A stretch of DNA of 45,869 nucleotides from Oscillospiraceae bacterium (GTDB lineage Bacteria; Bacillota; Clostridia; Oscillospirales; Oscillospiraceae). The first letter of the stretch is position 1. Every line of letters begins with the position of its first letter. The position numbers and the translations under genes are program-made. Shown here one piece after another: positions 1 to 7,260 of this stretch. The notes under the pieces are model-generated. The model was not told the origin of the DNA. It made no database searches and saw nothing but the letters and a program-made list of their open reading frames with translations. The stretch spans positions 1 to 45,869 of the forward strand of contig JAFVXA010000010.1 in NCBI GenBank assembly GCA_017501355.1, in the 5' to 3' direction.

Positions 1-13
1 CGCCCCGCTGTGC

Positions 14-48
14 AAGTTTTTAGAACTTGCAAAAAGTTCTAAAAACTT
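14..48. terminator. Perfect 15-bp inverted repeat, bidirectional terminator-like
   Basis: Arms 14-28 and 34-48 are exact reverse complements around a 5-nt loop (GCAAA). The outer part of each arm is T-rich/A-rich, so the hairpin could terminate transcription in either direction. No gene is visible in positions 1-178; this hairpin and the one at 141-166 are its only clear structures. Confidence 0.5.
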
Positions 49-140
49 CTTATTTGAAAGGTGCAGGACACCCTTCCTGGGTTTCCCGCACACACCCTTC
101 CTTCCCGTCGAATCGGATAAAAGGGTTTATCGACAGTCTC

Positions 141-166
141 AAGGCTGCGACTTTGGTCGCAGCCTT
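141..166. terminator. GC-rich hairpin downstream of the AraC gene
   Basis: An 11-bp perfect stem (141-151 with 156-166) with loop TTTG lies just past the 3' end of the AraC-family gene at 179. It is followed on the plus strand by a TATATA stretch rather than a clean T-run. It could end a transcript entering from the left, or the AraC transcript. Confidence 0.45.
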
Positions 167-178
167 TATATATATATA

Positions 179-1021
179 TCAATACCCCCGCTTGGTGAAT
201 TGACGATATTCCAGAGGGCTGACGGACTGGGTTCTGCGGAATACCTGCGAAAAATAGCTGGGGGAGGAGAAGCCAAGGAGCTGTGCGATCTGGGACATGG
301 AGAGATCGGTCTCGGCGAGGAGATACTTACTTTCGTTGATGCGCTTGGCGATCATGTAATTGATGGGGGAGTCGCCGAACTCTCGCTTAAAGGCATGGGC
401 AAGGTAGTACTTGTTCATGTGTGCCTCCTCCGCCAGAAGCTCCAGTGTCAGCGGCTCTTTGAAATGCAGGTCGATGTACCGCTTGACAGCGGCGCACTGC
501 CGGTTGCTGCCGGTTTGGGAAGGGGCAGACAAAACGGAGAGATCGGTGCTGCGCATGAGACGGATGAGAAGGATCTCCAGATACGCCTGACAGATGTCCT
601 CATAGCCGCTGCCGCGCATTTCCATTTCTCGCAGGATGTTTCTCAGACAGGAGGAGATCTCCATGCTCTCGAAGCAGTTGAGGATGGCGAACTGACCGTT
701 GGAGTTCTCAGAGGTCGCGAGCTCCACGCTTTCGATGCCGAGGACGATATACTCCAGCGGTTGGGCGTTCAGACCGACTTCCGTGTGGGAGACATTGGGA
801 TTGATGACCACAAGGTTGTTGGCATCTACCGGGTAGAGCTGATCTTCAATCAGAAATTGCCCCTTGCCGCCCACGATATAGAACAGCTCCATGTGGCTAT
901 GGGTGTGGGGGGCAGAGTGCCAGTCGCCGCCATAGGTGGCGCTGGCGACACTCAGCAGCTTTGTGGTGCCGCGGATGGGAAGCGCACGGCTGCGATCAAG
1001 GCTGTAATGGCTTCTGCTCAT
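179..1021 (-). CDS. AraC-family transcriptional regulator
   Basis: Predicted 280-residue regulator. The N-terminal half is a cupin-type sensor (HTHSHMELFYIVGG near residues 40-52, the histidine-rich sugar-binding pocket seen in AraC proteins). The C-terminal ~100 residues form two helix-turn-helix motifs (LTLELLAEEAHMNKYYLAHAFKREFG and MSQIAQLLGFSSPSYFSQVFRR, quoted in parts). The start at 1021 is chosen over an upstream in-frame ATG because GAGGAGG lies 7-10 nt before it. It diverges from the disaccharide ABC transporter-phosphorylase operon starting at 1337, so it probably senses the imported sugar or a breakdown product and controls that operon. The ligand is inferred from context only. 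Confidence 0.9.
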   Translation of the reverse strand: MSRSHYSLDRSRALPIRGTTKLLSVASATYGGDWHSAPHTHSHMELFYIVGGKGQFLIEDQLYPVDANNLVVINPNVSHTEVGLNAQPLEYIVLGIESVELATSENSNGQFAILNCFESMEISSCLRNILREMEMRGSGYEDICQAYLEILLIRLMRSTDLSVLSAPSQTGSNRQCAAVKRYIDLHFKEPLTLELLAEEAHMNKYYLAHAFKREFGDSPINYMIAKRINESKYLLAETDLSMSQIAQLLGFSSPSYFSQVFRRTQSVSPLEYRQFTKRGY

Positions 1022-1063
1022 GGAAAATGAACCTCCTCGGCTATGTGTTTTAGATATATTGAC

Positions 1064-1092
1064 ATTATATTTCGTTTTGTTGTTTCTTGCAA
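1064..1092 (-). promoter_or_regulatory. Promoter of the AraC-family gene
   Basis: On the minus strand TTGCAA (1087-1092) is followed 17 nt later by a perfect TATAAT (1064-1069), about 45 nt upstream of the start codon at 1021. Confidence 0.7.
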
Positions 1093-1156
1093 GGACTATC
1101 AAACACTTTAAAGCACGAAAAAAACGCAATTCGAGAGGTATTTTGTGCGACTATGT

Positions 1157-1205
1157 GTGAAATGACTAAAAAATAGGGGTTTGCTTGGGTGAAATGCTGA
1201 AAAAT
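1157..1205. promoter_or_regulatory. Direct-repeat pair, candidate AraC-type operator
   Basis: GTGAAATGACTAAAAAA (1157-1173) and GTGAAATGCTGAAAAAT (1189-1205) are 17-nt direct repeats with a 32-bp period, roughly three helical turns, upstream of the transporter promoter. AraC-family activators usually bind direct repeats upstream of -35, so this is a plausible site for the divergent regulator. Confidence 0.4.
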
Positions 1206-1246
1206 GCAGGAAAGCAAGAAAACTAAAAAAGTGAGCAAGAACCATC

Positions 1247-1275
1247 TTGAGGGAAAATGGGGACAACGATATACT
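1247..1275 (+). promoter_or_regulatory. Promoter of the disaccharide transporter operon
   Basis: TTGAGG (1247-1252), 17-nt spacer, TATACT (1270-1275). An inverted repeat GTGGAAA-GCAA-TTTCCAC follows at 1287-1304 inside the expected leader and could be an extra operator or a small hairpin. Confidence 0.65.
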
Positions 1276-1336
1276 AAACTCAGGCAGTGGAAAGCAATTT
1301 CCACAAAACAAGAAAAGTATATGGAGGATTCATAAA

Positions 1337-2677
1337 ATGAAGAAGATCATCGCACTTCTCCTGGCTATGGTCATGACCATGGCTCTGGTCGCTTGCGGCG
1401 GCACTTCCGATGAGCCTGCTACCGATGAGGGCGGCGAGGCTGCTGCTACCACCATCAAGGTCGCAGCAATCGAGACCGCTTACGGCTCTCAGGTTTGGGC
1501 TGACGTCGCTGCAGCTTTCGAGGCAGAGACCGGCATCAAGGTCGAGCTGACCACCGACAAGAACTTGGAGGACGTTATCTCCGGTCCCATGCAGAACGGC
1601 GAGTATCCCGACGTTGTGCACCTGGCTACCGGTCGTCCCGCTGGTCTGACCGAGCAGCTGATCAAGGCTAACGCTATGCACGACCTGACCAACATGCTCG
1701 CTACCACCATCCCCGGCGAGTCCGCAACCCCCGCTGACAAGATCGTTGGCGGTTTCACTGAGACTTCCATCACCAGCCCCTATGGCGATGGCAAGACCTA
1801 CCTCGCTCCCATGTTCTATTCTCCCTGCGGCCTGTTCTACAACGCTAAGCTGTTCGAGGAGAAGGGCTGGACCGTTCCCACCACCTGGGATGAGATGTGG
1901 GCACTGGGCGACCTCGCAAAGGCTGAGGGCATCGCTCTGTTCACCTACCCCACCACCGGTTACTTTGATACCTTTATCCCCACTCTGATCGCTTCCGTTG
2001 GCGGCACTGAGCTGTGGGAGTCCATCAGCAACTACGAAGAGGGCATCTGGGAGACCGCTGAGGCTCAGAAGGTTCTGGATGTCATCGCTAAGCTGGCTAC
2101 TTACGTTCACCCCAACACCCCCGCACAGGCTAACAACCAGGACTTCACCAAGAACCAGCTGATGGTCATGACCAATGATGCACTGTTCATGCCCAACGGC
2201 ACTTGGATCACCGGTGAGATGAGAGATGCGGAGGCAACTCTGGAGAACGAGTTTGCTTGGGGCATGACCGCACTGCCCGGCTTCGATTCCAGCGCAGCTC
2301 CCTATGCATACTGCTGGTTCGAGCAGGCTTGGATCCCCGCAGGCGCTGAGAACATCGAGGCTGCTGAGCAGTTCGTGGCATTCCTGTACTCCGACAAGGC
2401 TGCTGAGATCTTTGCTACCGCTGGTGCTATCCAGCCCATCGTCGGTGTTGCAGACGGTCTGGAAGGCGAGAACAAGGTGTTCTACTCCATCTATGACAAC
2501 GGCGCTAAGGCTTGCATGGGTGCATTCGCTGCATTCGGCGAGATCCCCGGTGTGACTGTTGCTGACACCTTCTTCGCTCCCATCGACTCTCTGGTTGCAG
2601 GCACCATCACCATCGACGACTACGCAGAGCTGGTCAAGACCAACTCCGCTCAGATGGCAGCTGCTAAGCTGGGCTAA
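1337..2677 (+). CDS. ABC transporter sugar-binding lipoprotein
   Basis: 446-residue extracellular solute-binding protein of the carbohydrate (family 1) type. The N-terminus is a lipoprotein signal: KK, a hydrophobic stretch, then the lipobox LVAC with the lipidated Cys at residue 20, followed by an acidic/Ala linker. The start at 1337 follows GGAGG (1323-1327); the longer upstream frame would place the signal peptide internally. It is first in the operon and followed by a terminator-like hairpin before the two permeases, an arrangement that gives more binding protein than permease. With the GH112 phosphorylase downstream, the likely ligand is a galactosyl-hexosamine disaccharide (galacto-N-biose or lacto-N-biose) or galactosyl-rhamnose; this is inferred. 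Confidence 0.93.
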   Translation: MKKIIALLLAMVMTMALVACGGTSDEPATDEGGEAAATTIKVAAIETAYGSQVWADVAAAFEAETGIKVELTTDKNLEDVISGPMQNGEYPDVVHLATGRPAGLTEQLIKANAMHDLTNMLATTIPGESATPADKIVGGFTETSITSPYGDGKTYLAPMFYSPCGLFYNAKLFEEKGWTVPTTWDEMWALGDLAKAEGIALFTYPTTGYFDTFIPTLIASVGGTELWESISNYEEGIWETAEAQKVLDVIAKLATYVHPNTPAQANNQDFTKNQLMVMTNDALFMPNGTWITGEMRDAEATLENEFAWGMTALPGFDSSAAPYAYCWFEQAWIPAGAENIEAAEQFVAFLYSDKAAEIFATAGAIQPIVGVADGLEGENKVFYSIYDNGAKACMGAFAAFGEIPGVTVADTFFAPIDSLVAGTITIDDYAELVKTNSAQMAAAKLG

Positions 2678-2711
2678 TCTGACTATCCACGAGATCACTC
2701 AGTAAACATTT

Positions 2712-2749
2712 TGGGTGGCAGTGACTTCTGTCACTGTCACCCATTTTTT
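2712..2749 (+). terminator. Intra-operon terminator / attenuating hairpin
   Basis: A 14-bp stem (2712-2725 with 2730-2743, one G-T pair) with loop TTCT is followed by six T. It sits between the binding-protein gene and the first permease and probably lets only part of the transcripts read through. Confidence 0.85.
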
Positions 2750-2836
2750 AAGGTGTTTTCCTTTGGGCAGGTGCACTGCCCTGCGCAGCGGAAAATACCT
2801 TGCATACACAATCAAAAAAAGGAGCTGATTCAAAAC

Positions 2837-3718
2837 ATGAAGAGCAATTCCAGACGCACAGCATTTCTTTTCACATGTGTGGCGCCGGCTGTGATTTTGT
2901 TTACCATTTTCATGCTTGTGCCCACCTTCAATGTTTTCCGTCTGTCCCTGTTCCAGCGCAGCACCTTTAATCCCCAGGAGACCTTCATCGGTCTGAAGAA
3001 TTTCCAGATGCTGATGAATGATGCCACCTTCATCCGCTCCATGCAGAATATGCTGCTGCTGATCGTGATGGTGACGGTCTTTACCATGGGCACCGCACTG
3101 GTGTTCGCAGGTATTCTGACCCGCGAAAAGCTCCGCGGTCAGAACTTCTTCCGTATCGTGTTTTACATCCCCAATATCCTTTCCGTGGTCGTTATCTCCG
3201 GTATCTTCTCCGCCATCTACGACGTGGATCGCGGTCTGCTGAACAGCATTCTGAGCGTTTTTGGCAGTGAGGGTGTCCTCTGGAAGGGTGAGGAGCACGT
3301 TATTATGAGCCTTGTCATTGCCATGGTGTGGCAGGCAATCGGCTATTACATGGTCATGTACATGGCATCTATGGCAGCCGTGCCTGTGGATCTCTATGAG
3401 AGCTCCTCTCTCGACGGTGCTACCGGTGTGACCCAGTTCTTCCAGATCACCCTGCCCCTTATCTGGACCAACATCCGCACCACGCTGACCTTCTTTATCA
3501 TTTCTACCATCAACATGGCGTTCCTTTTCGTCAGCGCTATGACCAGCGGCGGTCCCAACAACGCATCCAACGTGGCGCTGCTGTATATGTACAATCAGAA
3601 GAACCTCGGCGGCGGCTACGGTTACGCCATGGCGATCGGCGTGGTCATCTTCCTGTTCTCCTTCGGTCTGTCTGCCATTGTGAACAAGGCAACCGAGCGT
3701 GACGTTCTGGAATATTAA
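2837..3718 (+). CDS. ABC sugar permease (MalF/MsmF type)
   Basis: 293-residue inner-membrane permease with about six hydrophobic segments. The EAA loop is visible near residues 190-205 (DLYESSSLDGATGVTQFFQITLP, quoted in part as ESSSLDGA), which docks on the ABC ATPase. The start at 2837 is taken because AAAGGAG lies 10-15 nt upstream and the protein then begins with a short basic segment followed by the first membrane helix, as in this family. It ends 12 nt before the second permease. Together the two permeases form the heterodimeric channel fed by the lipoprotein encoded upstream. Confidence 0.93.
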   Translation: MKSNSRRTAFLFTCVAPAVILFTIFMLVPTFNVFRLSLFQRSTFNPQETFIGLKNFQMLMNDATFIRSMQNMLLLIVMVTVFTMGTALVFAGILTREKLRGQNFFRIVFYIPNILSVVVISGIFSAIYDVDRGLLNSILSVFGSEGVLWKGEEHVIMSLVIAMVWQAIGYYMVMYMASMAAVPVDLYESSSLDGATGVTQFFQITLPLIWTNIRTTLTFFIISTINMAFLFVSAMTSGGPNNASNVALLYMYNQKNLGGGYGYAMAIGVVIFLFSFGLSAIVNKATERDVLEY

Positions 3719-3730
3719 GGAGGTGCTGAC

Positions 3731-4624
3731 ATGAAAGAGAATACTACCCTTCAGGCAAACAAGGGTCAGCGCCTGTATAAGATTTTCATCTATCTTGTGC
3801 TGAGTCTGCTCGCCATTGTGATCCTCGTCCCCGTGGCATGGGTCATGGTTGCCTCCGTCAAGGAAACCTCCGAGCATTACGGCAGCCCCTGGGCATTGCC
3901 CACCCATATCCACTGGCAGAACTTTGTGGACGCGTGGACCAAGGCAAACATGGGCGGCTATATGCTGCACTCCGTGATGATCACCGCCCTCGCACTGATT
4001 ATCCTGCTGGTGGTGGCGCTGCCTGCGTCTTACTGCCTGGCGCGCTTCAAGTTCCCCGGTCAGAAGTTCCTCAACACCGCCTTTATGGCAGGTCTGTTCA
4101 TCAACGTGAACTACATCGTCGTGCCCATCTATCTGATGCTGAGCGATGGCGACAAGCTGCTCAAGGGCATTTTGGGCAAAGCTGTGCTGCTGAATAATCA
4201 CTTTGTGGTTGCCATCGTCTATGCGGCAACGGCACTGCCCTTTACCATCTATCTGCTCTCGAGCTATTTCTCCACCCTGCCCCATGACTTTGAAGAGGCT
4301 GCCTATATCGACGGCGCGGGCTACTTCAAGACCATGATCAAGATCATCTTCCCCATGGCAAAGCCCTCCATCATCACCGTCATCCTCTTCAACTTCCTCT
4401 CCTTCTGGAATGAGTACATCATCATCAAGACCCTCGTGACGGAGAGAGACCAGTGGACGCTGCCCGCAGGTCTGCTGAATCTGATGCAGGCGCAGCAGTC
4501 TGCCGCTGAGTACGGTCCCATGTATGCAGGACTTGTGCTGGTCATGCTGCCCGTTCTCATCCTCTACATCTGCGTGCAGAAGAATCTGACCCAGGGCATG
4601 ACCGTGGGCGGTCTGAAAGGTTAA
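3731..4624 (+). CDS. ABC sugar permease (MalG/MsmG type)
   Basis: 297-residue permease with six predicted membrane helices and an EAA motif (DFEEAAYIDGAGYFKT) about 100 residues from the C-terminus. The ATG at 3731 is preceded by AAGGAGG at ideal spacing. The C-terminal VGGLKG ending is typical of CUT1-family second permeases. It forms the channel with the preceding permease. No nucleotide-binding subunit is encoded in this operon; as in many Gram-positive oligosaccharide importers, a shared MsmK-type ATPase encoded elsewhere presumably drives transport. Confidence 0.93.
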   Translation: MKENTTLQANKGQRLYKIFIYLVLSLLAIVILVPVAWVMVASVKETSEHYGSPWALPTHIHWQNFVDAWTKANMGGYMLHSVMITALALIILLVVALPASYCLARFKFPGQKFLNTAFMAGLFINVNYIVVPIYLMLSDGDKLLKGILGKAVLLNNHFVVAIVYAATALPFTIYLLSSYFSTLPHDFEEAAYIDGAGYFKTMIKIIFPMAKPSIITVILFNFLSFWNEYIIIKTLVTERDQWTLPAGLLNLMQAQQSAAEYGPMYAGLVLVMLPVLILYICVQKNLTQGMTVGGLKG

Positions 4625-4633
4625 GGTGACAGT

Positions 4634-4822
4634 ATGGATTGGAGAAATCACGAAAAGCTGCGTATGTTCCTCATCGCGCTGTTCTTTGTCATTGGCATCG
4701 TGCTGACCGTTGTCGGTTGGAAGATGACCGGCAAGCTGGCGGGTCTGGGAATCATGTGCGTCGGCATGGTGTTCCTGCTGGCAGCTCTGTTTATCTATAA
4801 CGCACGGTATAATAGAAAGTAA
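4634..4822 (+). CDS. Small two-helix membrane protein in the disaccharide operon
   Basis: 62-residue protein with two strongly hydrophobic segments (about residues 9-27 and 33-54), a short polar N-terminus and a basic C-terminus. It begins 9 nt after the second permease, after a weak AAGGTGA site, and lies 59 nt upstream of the GH112 gene, so it is co-transcribed with them. From memory, small proteins of this kind in this setting have been annotated as DUF6903; this is not verified. The function is unknown; a role as a transporter accessory subunit is a guess from position only. Confidence 0.75.
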   Translation: MDWRNHEKLRMFLIALFFVIGIVLTVVGWKMTGKLAGLGIMCVGMVFLLAALFIYNARYNRK

Positions 4823-4881
4823 AAATTACAATCTGTTTTCAACATTATCATCAATTTGATTCCCGAAAGGAGATTCCTGAT

Positions 4882-7047
4882 ATGTGTGATGCAAGAAAAG
4901 TGGGTCGTGTGACCATTCCCACCGATCTGGACGTGGTCCCCGAAACTCTTGAAATTATGAAGCGCTGGGGCGCGGACGCCATCCGTGACTGCGACGGCAC
5001 CGATTTCCCCACTGAGCTGCAGGGTCAGAACGCAAAGATCTATTCTACCTACTACACCACCCGCAAGGACAATGCCTGGGCAAAGGCAAATCCCGACGAG
5101 GTGCAGCAGTGCTACATTATGACCGGTTTCCACACCGCCACCGGCGGCGCACTGGAGATCCCTCTGATGAAGGGCATTTCTCCCGAGCTGATGGAAGTCA
5201 ACACCCGCGATGACATCAAGCGCTGGTGGGAAGTGGTGGACCGCACTACCGGTGAGCCCATTGCGCCCGAGGCATGGGATTACAATGCGGAGAGCGGCTG
5301 CGTGGTGATCCACGCACCCGAGGCTTTCCACGAGTACACCGTGGCATTCCTCGCTTATCTCATCTGGGACCCTGTGCACATGTACAATGCGGTCACCAAC
5401 AACTGGCAGAACTTCGAGCATCAGATCACCTTCGACGTGCGTCAGCCTAAGACCCACAAGTTCACCATGGAGCGCCTGCGCAAGTTCATCGCAGACCATC
5501 CCTATGTCAACGTCATCCGCTACACCACCTTCTTCCATCAGTTCACTCTCATGTTCGATGAGCTGAAGCGCGAGAAGTATGTGGACTGGTACGGCTATTC
5601 TGCATCTGTTTCCCCTTTCATCCTTGAGCAGTTCGAGAAGGAAGTCGGCTACAAGTTCCGCCCCGAGTACATCGTCGATCAGGGTTACTACAACAACCAG
5701 TACCGCGTGCCCAGCAAGGAGTTCAAGGACTTTATGGCATTCCAGCGCCGTGAAGTGGCAGCCCTTGCCAAGGAAATGGTGGACATCACCCATGAGCTCG
5801 GCAAGGAAGCCATGATGTTCCTCGGCGATCACTTCATCGGCACCGAACCCTTCATGGAGGAGTTCAAGACCATCGGTCTCGATGCGGTTGTCGGCTCCGT
5901 GGGTAACGGCGCAACCCTGCGTCTGATCTCCGATATCCCCGGCGTGAAGTACACCGAGGGTCGTTTCCTGCCCTACTTCTTCCCCGACACCTTCCACGAG
6001 GGCGGCGACCCTGTGCGTGAGGCAAAGGAGAACTGGGTGACTGCGCGTCGCGCCATCCTCCGTAAGCCCATCGACCGCATTGGCTACGGCGGCTATCTGA
6101 AGCTGGCACTGGAGTTCCCCGAGTTCATCGACTATGTGGAATCCGTCTGCAACGAGTTCCGTGAGCTCTATGAGAACATCAAGGGCACCACTCCTTATTG
6201 CGTCAAGACTGTGGCTGTGCTCAACAGCTGGGGTAAGATGCGCGCATGGGGCTGCCACATGGTGCACCATGCTCTGTATCAGAAGCAGAACTACTCCTAT
6301 GCCGGTGTCATCGAGGCGCTCTCCGGCGCACCCTTCGATGTGAAGTTTATTTCCTTCGACGATATCCGCAACGATCCCACCATCCTCGATTCCATTGATG
6401 TTATCATCAACGTCGGTGACGGCGACACCGCTCACACCGGCGGCGCAGAGTGGGAGGATGCCGCAGTTTCCACAGCCATCCGTAAGTTCGTCCACAACGG
6501 CGGCGGCTTCATCGGCGTGGGCGAGCCCACCGGTCACCAGTATCAGGGCCACTACTTCCAGCTGGCAAACATTCTCGGCGTGGAGAAGGAGACCGGCATG
6601 ACCCTGAACTACGATAAGTACAACTGGGAGCAGAATCCCAATCACTTTATCCTCAAGGATGTGGCAGACGAAGTCAACTTCGGCGAGGGCAAGAAGAGCA
6701 TCTATGCCTTCGAGGGTACCGACATCCTCGTGCAGAAGGACAAGGAAGTGCAGATGGCTGTCAACGGCTTCGGCGCTGGCCGCAGCGTGTATATCTCGGG
6801 TCTGCCTTACTCCTTCGAGAACAGCCGCGTGCTCTACCGTGCGATCCTCTGGGCTGCCCACGGCGAGGAGGAGCTCAACAAGTGGTTCTCCACCAACTAC
6901 AACGTGGAAGTCCACGCCTTTGTTGCCAACGGCAAGTACTGCGTGGTCAACAACACCTATGTGCCTCAGGATACCGTGGTGTACACCGACAGCGGCAGCT
7001 TCGAGCTGCATCTCGATGCCAACGAGATCCGCTGGTACAACATCTGA
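4882..7047 (+). CDS. gnpA: GH112 beta-1,3-galactosyl-N-acetylhexosamine phosphorylase
   Basis: 721-residue cytoplasmic phosphorylase matching the GH112 family in length and in the conserved N-terminus (RVTIPTDLDV and WGADAIRDCDGTDFP). The family cleaves galacto-N-biose / lacto-N-biose with phosphate to galactose-1-phosphate and the N-acetylhexosamine; some clostridial members instead act on galactosyl-beta-1,4-rhamnose, and I cannot tell these apart by eye. The C-terminal third has a glutamine-amidotransferase-like fold region (GGGFIGVGEPTGHQ) and a small beta domain, as in the family. The ATG at 4882 follows AAAGGAG. It is the last gene of the transporter operon and processes what the transporter imports. 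No kinase, epimerase or uridylyltransferase for downstream steps is nearby. Confidence 0.9.
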   Translation: MCDARKVGRVTIPTDLDVVPETLEIMKRWGADAIRDCDGTDFPTELQGQNAKIYSTYYTTRKDNAWAKANPDEVQQCYIMTGFHTATGGALEIPLMKGISPELMEVNTRDDIKRWWEVVDRTTGEPIAPEAWDYNAESGCVVIHAPEAFHEYTVAFLAYLIWDPVHMYNAVTNNWQNFEHQITFDVRQPKTHKFTMERLRKFIADHPYVNVIRYTTFFHQFTLMFDELKREKYVDWYGYSASVSPFILEQFEKEVGYKFRPEYIVDQGYYNNQYRVPSKEFKDFMAFQRREVAALAKEMVDITHELGKEAMMFLGDHFIGTEPFMEEFKTIGLDAVVGSVGNGATLRLISDIPGVKYTEGRFLPYFFPDTFHEGGDPVREAKENWVTARRAILRKPIDRIGYGGYLKLALEFPEFIDYVESVCNEFRELYENIKGTTPYCVKTVAVLNSWGKMRAWGCHMVHHALYQKQNYSYAGVIEALSGAPFDVKFISFDDIRNDPTILDSIDVIINVGDGDTAHTGGAEWEDAAVSTAIRKFVHNGGGFIGVGEPTGHQYQGHYFQLANILGVEKETGMTLNYDKYNWEQNPNHFILKDVADEVNFGEGKKSIYAFEGTDILVQKDKEVQMAVNGFGAGRSVYISGLPYSFENSRVLYRAILWAAHGEEELNKWFSTNYNVEVHAFVANGKYCVVNNTYVPQDTVVYTDSGSFELHLDANEIRWYNI

Positions 7048-7067
7048 TTGCAGAAACCATATCGCAG

Positions 7068-7102
7068 CCGTCCCCGAAGCAACGCTTCGGGGACGGTTTT
7101 TT
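7068..7102 (+). terminator. Terminator of the disaccharide operon
   Basis: A 13-bp perfect GC-rich stem (7068-7080 with 7084-7096), loop AAC, then TTTTTT: a textbook Rho-independent terminator 20 nt after the GH112 stop codon. Confidence 0.92.
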
Positions 7103-7260
7103 GCTGCGAGACGGGGCAAAATGCCAAATACTGTTTCCAAATTGTAAATTGCTTTGACAGATTGTTACTGGAATTTTTTTCGTTGCTGTGCTAAACTGAA
7201 CTGTGGTAAAGATTTTAATACTTAACACTATGAAACCAATAAAGGGAAGTGATCAGGAAA

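Noticed and set aside
179-1129. Longer AraC reading starting at 1129
   Set aside because: The extra 36 codons cover the TATAAT promoter and the ribosome binding site of the 1021 start.
4795-7140. Minus-strand open frame opposite the GH112 gene
   Set aside because: Antisense shadow; it also runs through the operon terminator.
7154-7197. TTGACA and TAAACT as a promoter for the EAL gene
   Set aside because: The spacing is 32 nt, too long for a sigma-A promoter; no alternative pair is convincing.
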